DNA of 64,000 bases, from positions 62,001 to 126,000 of the forward strand of contig SCPD01000011.1 in the NCBI GenBank assembly GCA_005502925.1, in the 5' to 3' direction. The translations under genes and the position numbers were made by a program. The notes under the pieces were generated by a model, which worked only from the letters and a program-made list of their open reading frames with translations, was not told where the DNA came from and did no database searches. Of the stretch, positions 33,369-41,906 are shown piece by piece. Numbering within the stretch: the first letter of the stretch is position 1; every line of letters begins with the position of its first letter. Source of the stretch: Rhizobiales bacterium Y(2018) (GTDB taxonomy: Bacteria; Pseudomonadota; Alphaproteobacteria; Rhizobiales; Aestuariivirgaceae).

Positions 33369-34568
33369 TCAGGCGGAGATCGCCTGCTTGACGTCGTCGA
33401 TCACGTCCTCGGCGTCCTCGAGGCCGACCGACAGACGCAGCATGCCGTCGGTGATGCCCATGGTGGCGCGTGCCTCAGGGCCGATATTGCGGTGGGTCGT
33501 GGTCGCCGGATGGGTGATCAGCGATTTGGCATCGCCCAGATTGTTGGAGATGTCGACGAGCTGGAGATGGCGCAAGAGGTTGAAGGCCTTCTCCTTGCCG
33601 CCCGCAACCTCGAAGGTCACCATCGTGCCGCCGGCCGCCATCTGGCGCTGGCAGAGATCCGCCTGCGGATGGCTGTCGAGATGCGGATAGATCACCCGGG
33701 TGATGTCCTTGAGCCCGACAAGCGCCTCGGCCACTGTGCGCGCCGACTGTGACTGGTGCAGCACGCGCAGCTTCAGTGTTTCGAGCCCCTTCAGCAGCAC
33801 CCAGGCATTGAAGGGCGAGATCGACGGGCCGGTATGGCGCAGGAACGGCTTCAGCAGCTCTTCCTTGAACTTGCGCGTCGAGAGGATGGCGCCGCCGAGG
33901 ACCCGACCCTGGCCGTCCATATGTTTGGTGCCCGAATAGACGACGACATCGGCGCCGTAGCTCAGGGGCTTCTGAAGGACCGGCGTGGCGAAGACATTGT
34001 CGACCACGATCGAGGCGCCGGCGGCCCTGGCGATCTCGCAAACGGCAGCGAGGTCGATCACTTCGAGCGTCGGATTGGACGGCGTCTCGAGGAACACGCA
34101 TCTGGTGTCCGGGGTTATCGCCGAGCGCCAGGCATCGAGATCGGAGCCGTCGACCAGCGTATAGCGGATGCCGAAACGCGGCAGGATGCTGGTGATGACC
34201 TGATAGCAGGAACCGAACAGCGCCTTGGAGGAAACGATATGGTCGCCGGCCTTGAGCTGGCAGGCGAGCGCGCCGAAGACCGACGCCATGCCGGAAGCGA
34301 GCGCGTAACAGGCTTCAGCACCCTCCAGGAGCCGCAGCCGCTCTTCGAACATGGTGACGGTGGGATTGCCGTAGCGGCCATAGACATAGCCGTCATCCTC
34401 GCCGGCGAAGCGCTTCTCGGCGGTCTCGGGCTCGTCATAGACGAAGCCCGAATTGAGGAAGAGCGCTTCCGAGGTCTCGCCATGGGGCGAACGGTCGAGG
34501 CCGCCGCGCACCAGCTTGGTGTTCTCGCCCCAGCGCGCGGGCGATGAGGATTTGACGTCTTTCTTCAT
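33369..34568 (-). CDS. metZ: O-succinylhomoserine sulfhydrylase MetZ
   Basis: 399 residues of the Cys/Met metabolism PLP family. The cofactor lysine is in YSGTKHMDGQGRVLGG near 213-228 (Lys of SGTKH), and the family start TKLVRGGLDRSPHGETSEALFLNSGFVYD is clear. MetZ adds sulfide to O-succinylhomoserine to make homocysteine, using the sulfide made by the cys cluster. MetZ in alpha- and gammaproteobacteria is typically near 400 residues and is found with a rhodanese-like gene, as here. O-acetylhomoserine as substrate cannot be excluded. Confidence 0.87.
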   Translation of the reverse strand: MKKDVKSSSPARWGENTKLVRGGLDRSPHGETSEALFLNSGFVYDEPETAEKRFAGEDDGYVYGRYGNPTVTMFEERLRLLEGAEACYALASGMASVFGALACQLKAGDHIVSSKALFGSCYQVITSILPRFGIRYTLVDGSDLDAWRSAITPDTRCVFLETPSNPTLEVIDLAAVCEIARAAGASIVVDNVFATPVLQKPLSYGADVVVYSGTKHMDGQGRVLGGAILSTRKFKEELLKPFLRHTGPSISPFNAWVLLKGLETLKLRVLHQSQSARTVAEALVGLKDITRVIYPHLDSHPQADLCQRQMAAGGTMVTFEVAGGKEKAFNLLRHLQLVDISNNLGDAKSLITHPATTTHRNIGPEARATMGITDGMLRLSVGLEDAEDVIDDVKQAISA

Positions 34569-34571
34569 GGC

Positions 34572-34973
34572 TCAGCTCTGAATCCAGGGAAGTCCGGAAG
34601 CCTTCCAGCCGCCGACCGTGCCGCGATGACCAAGTCCGTCACGGTCGCCTTCGAAGCCTTGCGCGACATTCCAGCAATTGGTGAAGCCGGCCTTGGTAAG
34701 GGCTGAGGCGGCATTGGCCGAGCGCGCGCCCGAGCGGCAGATGCACAGGATCTCGGTGTCAGGGGCGATGCCGCTGTCCTCAATCTGCTTGACGAAGTCG
34801 CCATTGACCTGCATCTGCGGATAGGACTGCCAGGACAGCCGGATCAGCCGGTCGACGGCCGGCACGCCGACAAAAGCCCATTCAGGCTCGGTGCGCACGT
34901 CGATCAGCACGGCATTGGGGTTTTTGGTTAGCCGGTCATGGGCTTCGGCCGGGGTGATATCGCCCTTGTACAT
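34572..34973 (-). CDS. Single-domain rhodanese-like protein
   Basis: 133 residues. The ATG at 34971-34973 is chosen because the product then starts directly with the domain (MYKGDITPAEAHDRL); a GTG at 35006 would put the start on an operator. The active-site loop is CICRSGARS, with the nucleophilic Cys in CRSGARS, typical of thiosulfate or polysulfide sulfurtransferases. It may hand sulfane sulfur to MetZ or act in sulfide disposal. metZ follows after 3 bp, so the two form an operon. Confidence 0.85.
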   Translation of the reverse strand: MYKGDITPAEAHDRLTKNPNAVLIDVRTEPEWAFVGVPAVDRLIRLSWQSYPQMQVNGDFVKQIEDSGIAPDTEILCICRSGARSANAASALTKAGFTNCWNVAQGFEGDRDGLGHRGTVGGWKASGLPWIQS

Positions 34974-34987
34974 GCAAAAAACCAATC

Positions 34988-35005
34988 TGTTCTGAATTCC
35001 GAACA
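34988..35005. promoter_or_regulatory. GTTC-N8-GAAC operator in front of rhodanese-metZ
   Basis: TGTTC-N8-GAACA, the same spacing and half-sites as in front of the cys cluster (27311, 27327) and the peroxiredoxin gene (40481). It lies 15 bp upstream of the chosen rhodanese ATG. Confidence 0.55.
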
Positions 35006-35069
35006 CTTTCTAGTGGAAATATCAAGGGTGGAAAAGCAGAAAATCCAGCCCCATCGGGCCGGAACATTG

Positions 35070-35945
35070 TCACCTGACATTGTCCGCCGTGCCTTCGATG
35101 CTTCCGGGATAGCTCGGGAGTGCGCGGTCGGGAAACCACGCGCAATAACTGAAGGGCCTGGTCACCAGATACATTTCCACAGCGGGGTTCAATATCTTGG
35201 CCCAGCCGGAGAGGATTGACGGCGTTTTGATCACGATATTGCAGCGCGACAGCATCGCGCAATTCAGCACTGCGTCCCGACCCAGGTGAAACCCGTCGTG
35301 CTTCCGGTTGTGGTGAACGGCCTCTCTATCCATCGAGCGTACGAAATCGCGCAGGAACATGAGACGGTTGCCGTAGCGGAGCCGGCAGGCATGAACAAAG
35401 CGAGCCTCGTCGGTGGCCAGGAAGATATGGGCATCGGGCGACTGCATGAGCTCACGATCGATGATGGCGAGCATGTCAGCATAGGCGGTGCGGGGCGCTT
35501 CGCTGTGCTTGTCCGTGCCGCGATAGTGGATGCCGATCAGCCGGCCGCCGGGCGGGCGAACTTGCAGCACCGTATCGACCGCCTCGGTCACCCAGGGCCG
35601 GAAGGCATAGCGGTCGAAGAACACCCGATGCGCGTGCTCGAAACCGCTCTGCAATGCGTCGTCATCGGCCACGACATCACTGATGGTACGGATTGTCGTC
35701 CAGGGTAAATCCGGCGGGATCGTCCGCTGCGCGGCGACCCGGTCGATGAAGAAGTAGCCGACGAAGTCCGCTCCACGCTCCGGCGAAACATATTGCGGAC
35801 TGATGCTGGCAATATCGACGGGGATGTTGCGCTCAGCGCTGACGGTCAGGATCGGAATATACCAGGTGAGATGGGCGAAGAAGCCCAAGCCCGGGTTGCT
35901 GATCGCTATCCGCATTCCCTCCGCATGATCGACCAGCATGGTCAT
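35070..35945 (-). CDS. Putative fucosyltransferase, NodZ/GT23-like
   Basis: 291 residues from the ATG at 35943-35945, preceded by GGGAG. A two-lobe GT-B-type chain is suggested. The motif GIHYRGTDKHSEA (138-150) resembles the HxR region that binds GDP-fucose in alpha-1,6-fucosyltransferases such as NodZ, and a later NCAMLSRCNIVIKTPS block fits the nucleotide lobe. No signal peptide is seen, so it is probably cytoplasmic. Its neighbours are not polysaccharide genes, so the acceptor is unknown. NodZ proper is about 320 residues; this is a related, not identical, enzyme. Confidence 0.55.
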   Translation of the reverse strand: MTMLVDHAEGMRIAISNPGLGFFAHLTWYIPILTVSAERNIPVDIASISPQYVSPERGADFVGYFFIDRVAAQRTIPPDLPWTTIRTISDVVADDDALQSGFEHAHRVFFDRYAFRPWVTEAVDTVLQVRPPGGRLIGIHYRGTDKHSEAPRTAYADMLAIIDRELMQSPDAHIFLATDEARFVHACRLRYGNRLMFLRDFVRSMDREAVHHNRKHDGFHLGRDAVLNCAMLSRCNIVIKTPSILSGWAKILNPAVEMYLVTRPFSYCAWFPDRALPSYPGSIEGTADNVR

Positions 35946-36110
35946 GGACGCTCCCGGCCCCTCCATCGGCCTGACGCAAGGCCACTCTTATCTGTAGTTA
36001 GACCACCTGCCTGTTGAATTCCAAACATTCGCAGCGAGAAATTCTGATCCTTCACCTCCACCGCCGGTTCCTCTAGGGTGCCGCGTCGCTCTCTCTGAAG
36101 GTCCCCGCCC

Positions 36111-38570
36111 ATGTCAAAATCCCTGCCCGCCCGTGCCGATGTCGTCATCATCGGGGGTGGTATCGTCGGCGCGTCCATCGCCTATCACCTGGCCAAGCTC
36201 GGCATAAAGAACACCGTCCTTCTCGAGCGCAAGCAGCTCACCTGCGGCACCACCTGGCATGCGGCCGGCCTCGTCGGACAGTTGCGCGCCTCGCGCAACC
36301 TGACCGAGCTCGCCAAATATACGACCGGCCTGTTCGAGGGCCTGGAGAAGGAAACCGGCCAGGCGACCGGCTTCAAGCAGAACGGCTCGGTCTCAGTCGC
36401 CCTGACCGAAGGCCGCTTCGAGGAATTGAAGCGCGGCGCCTCGATGGCCAAGAGCTTCGGTCTTGAAGTGAATGTCGTCTCGGTCGGCGAAATCAAGGAA
36501 CGTCTGCCCCATTACAATCTCGACGGCGCGGTCGGCGGCGTCTTCCTGCCCAGGGACGGCCAGGTCAACCCGATCGACGTCACCCAGGCGCTCGCCGCCG
36601 GCGCCCGCATGAACGGCGCCAAGGTCTTCGAGAACAGCAAGGTAACCCGCATCCTGACCAAGGACGGCAAGGCTGTCGGCGTCGAGACGACGGACGGCAC
36701 CATCCACGCCGACAAGGTCGTCATCGCCGCCGGCATGTGGTCACGCGAGATCGGGCGCACCATCGGCGTCAATATTCCGCTCCATGCGGCCGAGCATTTC
36801 TACATCGTCACCGAGCCGATCGAAGAGCTGCCGCGCAACATGCCGGTGGTGCGCGTGCCGGATGAATGCACCTATTACAAGGAAGACGCCGGCAAGCTGC
36901 TGATCGGCGCCTTCGAGCCGGTGGCCAAGCCCTGGGGCACCGAAGGCATCGCCGAAGATCACTCCTTCGAGACGCTGCCCGAGGACATGGATCACTTCGA
37001 GCCCATCCTCAATGACGCGGTGGTCCGCGTGCCGTTGCTGGAGAAAGCCGGCATCGCCCTGTTCTTCAACGGGCCTGAAAGCTTCACGCCCGACGACCGC
37101 TATTATCTGGGCGAGGCGCCGGAGCTGAAGAACCTCTATGTCGCAACCGGCTTCAACTCGATCGGCATCCAGTCGTCGGGCGGCGCCGGCCTCGTCCTGT
37201 CGCAATGGATCAAGAACGGCCATCCGCCGATGGATGTGAGCGGCGTCGATATCCGCCGCATCCATCCCTTCCAGTCGGTGCGCCAATATGTGCATGACCG
37301 CACCGTGGAGAGCCTGGGCCTCCTCTATGCGATGCATTGGCCCTATCGTCAGGTCGAGACGGCGCGCGGCGTGCGCCGCTCCGCCATTCACGACAAGCTC
37401 GTCGCGCTCGGTGCCTGCATGGGCGAGGTCAATGGCTGGGAGCGGCCCAACTGGTATGCGCCGCGCGGCGTCGAACCGAAATACGAGTACTCCTATGGTC
37501 GCCAGAACTGGTGGCCTTATGCCGATGCCGAGGCCAAGGCGCTGCAGTCCAAGGTCGTCATGTTCGACCAGTCGAGCTTCTCGAAATATCTCGTCCAGGG
37601 CAGAGACGCGGCGAAGGTGCTGAACCGCATCTCGGCCAATGATGTCGATGTCGAGGAAGGCCGCATCGTCTATACGCAATGGTGCAATGAGCGCGGCGGC
37701 ATCGAGGCCGACCTCACGGTCACGCGCCTTGCCGCCGATAAGTTCATGGTCGTCACCGGCTGCGCACCGCAGACGCGCGACTTCGCCTGGCTGAAAACGC
37801 ACACGCCGGACGATGCCCATTGCATCGCGGCCGACGTCACATCGGGCCTGCCGATGTTCGCCCTCATGGGGCCCAACAGCCGGCCCCTGCTCCAGAAGCT
37901 GTCCGGCATGGACCTTTCCAACGCGGCGTTCCCGTTTGGCACGTCCAAGGAAATGGAGATCGGCTATGCCCGCGTGCGCGCCAGCCGCATCACCTATGTC
38001 GGCGAGCTTGGCTGGGAGCTTTATATCCCGACCGAATTCGCGAGCCATGTCTTCGAGCGCATCCTCGAGGCCGGCGCCGAATTCGGCCTGACGCTCGCCG
38101 GCATGCACACGATGAACAACTGCCGCGTCGAAAAGGCCTATCGCCATTGGGGCCACGATATTTCCGACGAGGACACGCCGGTCGAAGCGGGCCTCGGCTT
38201 CGTCGTCGCCTGGGACAAGACATCGGGCTTCATCGGCAAGGACGCGCTGTTGAAGCAGCGCGAGCGGAAAGCGCAGCCCAAGCGCATGATCTGCCTGGCG
38301 CTCGATGACGGCAGCGACAAGGCGCCGATGATGTATCATGAGGAGCCGATCTATCGCGACGGCGTCATCGTCGGCTCGACCACGTCGGGCGCCTGGGGCC
38401 ACCGCATCAATGCATCCCTCGGCATGGGTTATGTGAAGAACACCCCCGGCGTCACCAAGGAATGGATCGAGGCCGGCAAATGGGAAGTCGAGATCGCCTG
38501 GCAGCGTTACCCGGCCAAGGTGCAGCTGCAGAGCTTCTATGACCCGAAGGGCGAGAGGATCAAGGCGTGA
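36111..38570 (+). CDS. Sarcosine/dimethylglycine dehydrogenase family flavoprotein with GcvT domain
   Basis: 819 residues. The DAO-type FAD domain (about 11-370) has GGGIVGAS at 15-22 and GTTWHAAGL at 46-54; the His50 there is the residue that carries covalent FAD in dimethylglycine dehydrogenase. A short FAO_M linker (about 373-428) follows, then a GcvT folate-binding domain (about 470-710) and GcvT_C barrel (about 720-810). Such enzymes demethylate N-methyl amines and pass the carbon to tetrahydrofolate. The sub-family (sarcosine, dimethylglycine or another N-methyl compound) is not fixed by sequence. It appears to be a single-gene unit. Confidence 0.87.
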   Translation: MSKSLPARADVVIIGGGIVGASIAYHLAKLGIKNTVLLERKQLTCGTTWHAAGLVGQLRASRNLTELAKYTTGLFEGLEKETGQATGFKQNGSVSVALTEGRFEELKRGASMAKSFGLEVNVVSVGEIKERLPHYNLDGAVGGVFLPRDGQVNPIDVTQALAAGARMNGAKVFENSKVTRILTKDGKAVGVETTDGTIHADKVVIAAGMWSREIGRTIGVNIPLHAAEHFYIVTEPIEELPRNMPVVRVPDECTYYKEDAGKLLIGAFEPVAKPWGTEGIAEDHSFETLPEDMDHFEPILNDAVVRVPLLEKAGIALFFNGPESFTPDDRYYLGEAPELKNLYVATGFNSIGIQSSGGAGLVLSQWIKNGHPPMDVSGVDIRRIHPFQSVRQYVHDRTVESLGLLYAMHWPYRQVETARGVRRSAIHDKLVALGACMGEVNGWERPNWYAPRGVEPKYEYSYGRQNWWPYADAEAKALQSKVVMFDQSSFSKYLVQGRDAAKVLNRISANDVDVEEGRIVYTQWCNERGGIEADLTVTRLAADKFMVVTGCAPQTRDFAWLKTHTPDDAHCIAADVTSGLPMFALMGPNSRPLLQKLSGMDLSNAAFPFGTSKEMEIGYARVRASRITYVGELGWELYIPTEFASHVFERILEAGAEFGLTLAGMHTMNNCRVEKAYRHWGHDISDEDTPVEAGLGFVVAWDKTSGFIGKDALLKQRERKAQPKRMICLALDDGSDKAPMMYHEEPIYRDGVIVGSTTSGAWGHRINASLGMGYVKNTPGVTKEWIEAGKWEVEIAWQRYPAKVQLQSFYDPKGERIKA

Positions 38571-38588
38571 CAAGCAGGCCTGGCTGCT

Positions 38589-39017
38589 TCAGGCATAATC
38601 GGTCTCGCGCAATTTATCCCAAATGATGACGCGCAAACCGTCGTTATGCTTTATCCTGCGGTCGTTTGTGATGAAGGCAGAGCATTCGGCCCACTTGGCC
38701 GTGGCTACATGTATGGCGTCGGGCAATTTCAACTTCATCTCGGCCCGCAATTGAGCTGCCGATAGGAGGATTGGTCGAGAGATGGGAACGACAGGCAAGC
38801 CAGGCTGCTCACCGAGCAACGCCATGTAGGTTTCGACGGCGAATATATCCTTGTCTGCAAATGGCTTCACGAGACATTCGGCCAAGGTAATCTCGCTCGT
38901 CACCGCTTCGATCCGCCGTTCATCGATATGCGTGAAGAACAGAGCTTGCGCTGGCCCAAAGGAGTTCGATTCCTCCGCAGCCGAAATAACTACATTGGTG
39001 TCGAGATAGTAGCGCAG
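38589..39017 (-). CDS. PIN-domain toxin (VapC/FitB type), apparent CTG start
   Basis: 142 residues if translation begins at the CTG at 39015-39017, one codon after the antitoxin stop. The acidic nuclease residues are all present: Asp6 in LRYYLDTNVV, Glu47 in ITLAE, Asp100 in KLPDAIHVA and Asp119 in TNDRR. The first GTG in frame (38903) would remove Asp6 and cannot give a normal PIN fold. No ATG, GTG or TTG is available at the correct place, so either CTG is used, the antitoxin TAA is read through (the frames match), or the start has been damaged. Confidence 0.72.
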   Translation of the reverse strand: MRYYLDTNVVISAAEESNSFGPAQALFFTHIDERRIEAVTSEITLAECLVKPFADKDIFAVETYMALLGEQPGLPVVPISRPILLSAAQLRAEMKLKLPDAIHVATAKWAECSAFITNDRRIKHNDGLRVIIWDKLRETDYA

Positions 39018-39020
39018 GAC

Positions 39021-39260
39021 TTAGTTATCCCATTCATCGCGAAGCTTACGCACATAGGCGTCAATTTCAGCCTGTGAGCGATTGCCGCGAACAGAGCCTA
39101 TGAAAGAGCTAAGCGACCGTCGCGCTCTTTGAGGCGACGCCACGGCTTCATTCAGTATCTCCCGCACTTCTGCTTCCGTCGAACGGCCGTGGGCCTCAGC
39201 TCTGGCCTTGATCCGCTTGAGTACGTCATCGTCGATCTTGCGGATAAGTATTTGTCCCAT
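39021..39260 (-). CDS. FitA-like ribbon-helix-helix antitoxin
   Basis: 79 residues: ILIRKIDDDVLKRIKARAEAHGRSTEAEVREILNEAV is the FitA/Arc-type RHH DNA-binding part, and the tail (about 45-79, AEIDAYVRKLRDEWDN) should wrap the PIN toxin. It lies directly upstream of the toxin gene on the same strand. Tandem TGATATCA repeats in front of the gene are its likely operator, so the pair should be self-regulated, as is usual for FitAB and VapBC modules. Confidence 0.83.
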   Translation of the reverse strand: MGQILIRKIDDDVLKRIKARAEAHGRSTEAEVREILNEAVASPQRARRSLSSFIGSVRGNRSQAEIDAYVRKLRDEWDN

Positions 39261-39272
39261 ACCTCACCCCAT

Positions 39273-39306
39273 TGATATCAAAATGATATCAAAATGATAT
39301 CATTTT
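39273..39306. repeat. Tandem TGATATCA operator of the toxin-antitoxin pair
   Basis: An 11-bp unit (TGATATCAAAA) occurs twice at 39273-39294 and a third unit continues as TGATATCATTTT at 39295-39306. Each contains the 8-bp palindrome TGATATCA. Placed 12 bp upstream of the antitoxin ATG, it fits cooperative binding by an RHH repressor. Confidence 0.65.
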
Positions 39307-39331
39307 GAGCGTCACATGGCAAGCAGGCAAA

Positions 39332-39985
39332 TCAGCCAATCTTCCGCTTCCCGTCCGCGGCGAACTCCTTGATCGTGTCGGCGTGGGTCTCGAAGCGGTC
39401 GCGCAATTTGAGGCGGCGGGCCTGTTGGGCGGTGATCAGCGTGATATGGGGCGAGCTGTCGATCTCGCCCGCCATGTCCCAGCAATGGCTTTCCGCCGTG
39501 ATCCAGTCCTCTGCCCGGTAAGCGCCGATATCGAAGGGCCGCGACACGCGTCTCAGGCTCTTCTTGGGCCCAAGGATATATTCGTGGAAATAGGACATCG
39601 CCAATTCGCGCGGTGACCGGTAGATCGGATCGCGCCAGCGCAGCCAGATGGAGTTGCTCTTCGAGATGGCGCCCCAGTGGCCGCCGCGCTGGAACAACGC
39701 CAGCACATGGTCGTCGTCACCTTCGGCCTGGAAATCCATGAGCAGCGCCGGCGCGCCGTGCAGCATCAGCGCGCAGGCGGCGATGAAAGCCGCTTCAATG
39801 CAATGGCAGCGGTTCTTTCTCAGCGCGACCCGGACCGAATAGCACGTGTCGCCATCCGGTTCCGCATTGCTCGGCATGTCGTTGATGAAATCCTGGATCT
39901 TCTCCGGGCTCGTGAGCTTGCGGAAGACCGCCGTTTCCGATTTGGTCAGGCCGATCTCGCGGGCGAGCCTCTCCTTGAACGCCAT
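39332..39985 (-). CDS. Hypothetical protein with a possible transglutaminase-like core
   Basis: 217 residues from the ATG at 39985 (a GTG at 39991 is also in frame). I do not recognise a named family with certainty. The order of RCHCIEAAFIAACALMLHG, DDDHVLALFQ and HWGAISKSN resembles the Cys-His-Asp/Asn triad of transglutaminase-like cysteine proteins. The flanks are helical, with no signal peptide or membrane segment. It follows the small membrane protein gene by a few bases and may be cotranscribed with it. The toxin-antitoxin module lies behind it. Confidence 0.45.
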   Translation of the reverse strand: MAFKERLAREIGLTKSETAVFRKLTSPEKIQDFINDMPSNAEPDGDTCYSVRVALRKNRCHCIEAAFIAACALMLHGAPALLMDFQAEGDDDHVLALFQRGGHWGAISKSNSIWLRWRDPIYRSPRELAMSYFHEYILGPKKSLRRVSRPFDIGAYRAEDWITAESHCWDMAGEIDSSPHITLITAQQARRLKLRDRFETHADTIKEFAADGKRKIG

Positions 39986-39987
39986 CC

Positions 39988-40395
39988 TCACAATCCGTCG
40001 CGGTTGACGGAATAATCGCGCCGCGCCGAGAAGATCGACACCGTGTAGCCGGCCACCACATCGACCAGCGCCATGAGCATCAGGAGGAAGAAGGACGGGG
40101 TGCCGAAGGGCGGCACCAGCAGGAAGACGATGAGGGCGATGATGAAGGTTGCCGTCGACAGCATGTGATCGACAATGGTGCCGGGCCCGAGCCGCGCCGA
40201 TTTGATGATCTCGAAGAACAGTGCCACCAGCCCGAGCATCACAAAAATGTCACCCAATGTCAGGAAGAATTCGGCTTCCGACGGCAGAACCCAATCCATG
40301 AAGGCGGAGCCGGCGGAGAAGTTGGGATTGATCGCCAGGGCCGTATAAATGACCATGACCACGGCAATGAGCGGGACGGAAAGTATGAAGCGCAT
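39988..40395 (-). CDS. Small integral membrane protein
   Basis: 135 residues from the ATG at 40393-40395, which has GAGGA about 6 bp upstream. Four hydrophobic segments are visible (about 2-22, 40-62, 74-96 and 98-120), so it is a four-helix membrane protein with a basic, cytosolic end (FSARRDYSVNRDGL). It shows no family signature I can name. The gene diverges from the peroxiredoxin gene and is followed by the transglutaminase-like gene. Confidence 0.7.
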   Translation of the reverse strand: MRFILSVPLIAVVMVIYTALAINPNFSAGSAFMDWVLPSEAEFFLTLGDIFVMLGLVALFFEIIKSARLGPGTIVDHMLSTATFIIALIVFLLVPPFGTPSFFLLMLMALVDVVAGYTVSIFSARRDYSVNRDGL

Positions 40396-40480
40396 GAGAA
40401 TTCCTCTGATTGCCGGCAAATTGAACTGATTTGCATGGCGAGGAAACCCATCTTATTTATGCGTTACGGGGTACCTACAT

Positions 40481-40498
40481 TGTTCTTTATTTCGAACG
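40481..40498. promoter_or_regulatory. GTTC-N8-GAAC operator in front of the peroxiredoxin gene
   Basis: TGTTC-N8-GAACG, 46 bp upstream of the peroxiredoxin ATG. It shares half-sites and spacing with the sites at 27311, 27327 and 34988, and the following AACGAACGTTCGGAT is identical over 15 bp to the sequence at 27321-27335. Confidence 0.6.
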
Positions 40499-40544
40499 AA
40501 CGTTCGGATATAAAGGACGGAATATAAGCACATGGAGGCGAAAT

Positions 40545-41210
<666 letters not shown>

Positions 41211-41234
41211 GTTCTCCCTGGACGGCCAACTTCC

Positions 41235-41267
41235 AAGCCTGGCTTCACCGCCGGGCTTTTTTCTTTG
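41235..41267 (+). terminator. Intrinsic terminator after the peroxiredoxin gene
   Basis: Nine-pair stem AAGCCTGGC / GCCGGGCTT with a six-base loop, then TTTTTTCTTT. It lies 25 bp after the stop codon. Confidence 0.85.
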
Positions 41268-41312
41268 CCCCTCCGCTCGTCAGGGCCCGGCCATGACGAA
41301 AGGGGAAAGGCC

Positions 41313-41903
41313 CTACGCCAATTTCCGCACCGTTTCCCTGACCCGCTGCAGGTGGCTGCGGCGCTGGTCGGGCGATGTGCTGTCCATCCGGTAGATCGCG
41401 ATATATTTCGTCTTGCTCAGCGGGTGACAGACAGCCCGGAAGCCGCGCAGCAAGGTGCGCCGCCCCGGCTGGCCGACGATCCAGGAGAGCCATGGCGTGG
41501 CGCCGCAGGTGGTGAGCGCCACGATGCGGCGGATATTGGTGAGTTTCGGCAAATGGTCGCGTTGCGCCGTCGGCATCTCGAAGGCGAAGCCCGGCACCAG
41601 CACCCGCTCGAGCCAGCCCTTCAGCATGGCGGGAACATTGAACCACCAGGTCGGGTAGATGAAAATCACCGCCTCGGCCCACAGCAGGTCATCAGCCTGA
41701 TCGCGGAACGGGTCGAGATTCTTGCCCTCTTCATTGTAGACCTGAAGATCGGCCACGCTCATCACCGGGTTGAAGCCGCGGCCATAAAGATCGATGAGCC
41801 GCGCCTCGTGCCCGTGCTCGCCCAAAGCCTCGAGCACCGTATCGCGGATCGCCGCGTTGAAGCTTTCAGGATTTGGATGGCAATAGATGACGAGAACGCG
41901 CAT
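41313..41903 (-). CDS. NAD(P)H-dependent FMN/quinone reductase (flavodoxin fold)
   Basis: 196 residues of the NQO1/KefF/MdaB-like group: MRVLVIYCHPNPESFNAAI at the start, the FMN-contact PTWWFNVPAMLKGWLERVLVPGFAFE near 105-130 and LTTCGATPWLSW in the middle. It transfers two electrons to quinones or nitroaromatics. The gene lies 3 bp after the NTF2-like gene on the same strand, behind the ECF transporter operon, so it may be cotranscribed with that operon. Its substrate is unknown. Confidence 0.83.
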   Translation of the reverse strand: MRVLVIYCHPNPESFNAAIRDTVLEALGEHGHEARLIDLYGRGFNPVMSVADLQVYNEEGKNLDPFRDQADDLLWAEAVIFIYPTWWFNVPAMLKGWLERVLVPGFAFEMPTAQRDHLPKLTNIRRIVALTTCGATPWLSWIVGQPGRRTLLRGFRAVCHPLSKTKYIAIYRMDSTSPDQRRSHLQRVRETVRKLA

Positions 41904-41906
41904 GGC

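Noticed and set aside
34987-35006. GTG start at 35006 for the rhodanese-like protein
   Set aside because: It lies on the GTTC-N8-GAAC operator, and the extra 11 residues do not belong to the domain; the ATG at 34973 fits better, though its ribosome site is weak.
36741-38573. 610-codon open frame on the minus strand, opposite the GcvT-domain dehydrogenase
   Set aside because: Antisense shadow of a well-supported 819-residue flavoprotein; low-complexity composition and no recognisable domain.
38958-38985. tRNA T-arm look-alike GGAGTTCGATTCCTCC
   Set aside because: It lies within the PIN toxin coding sequence, and no other tRNA arm surrounds it.
39273-39306. Possible CRISPR array from tandem repeats
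   Set aside because: Three 11-bp units without spacers next to an antitoxin gene are an operator, not a CRISPR array; no cas gene is present.
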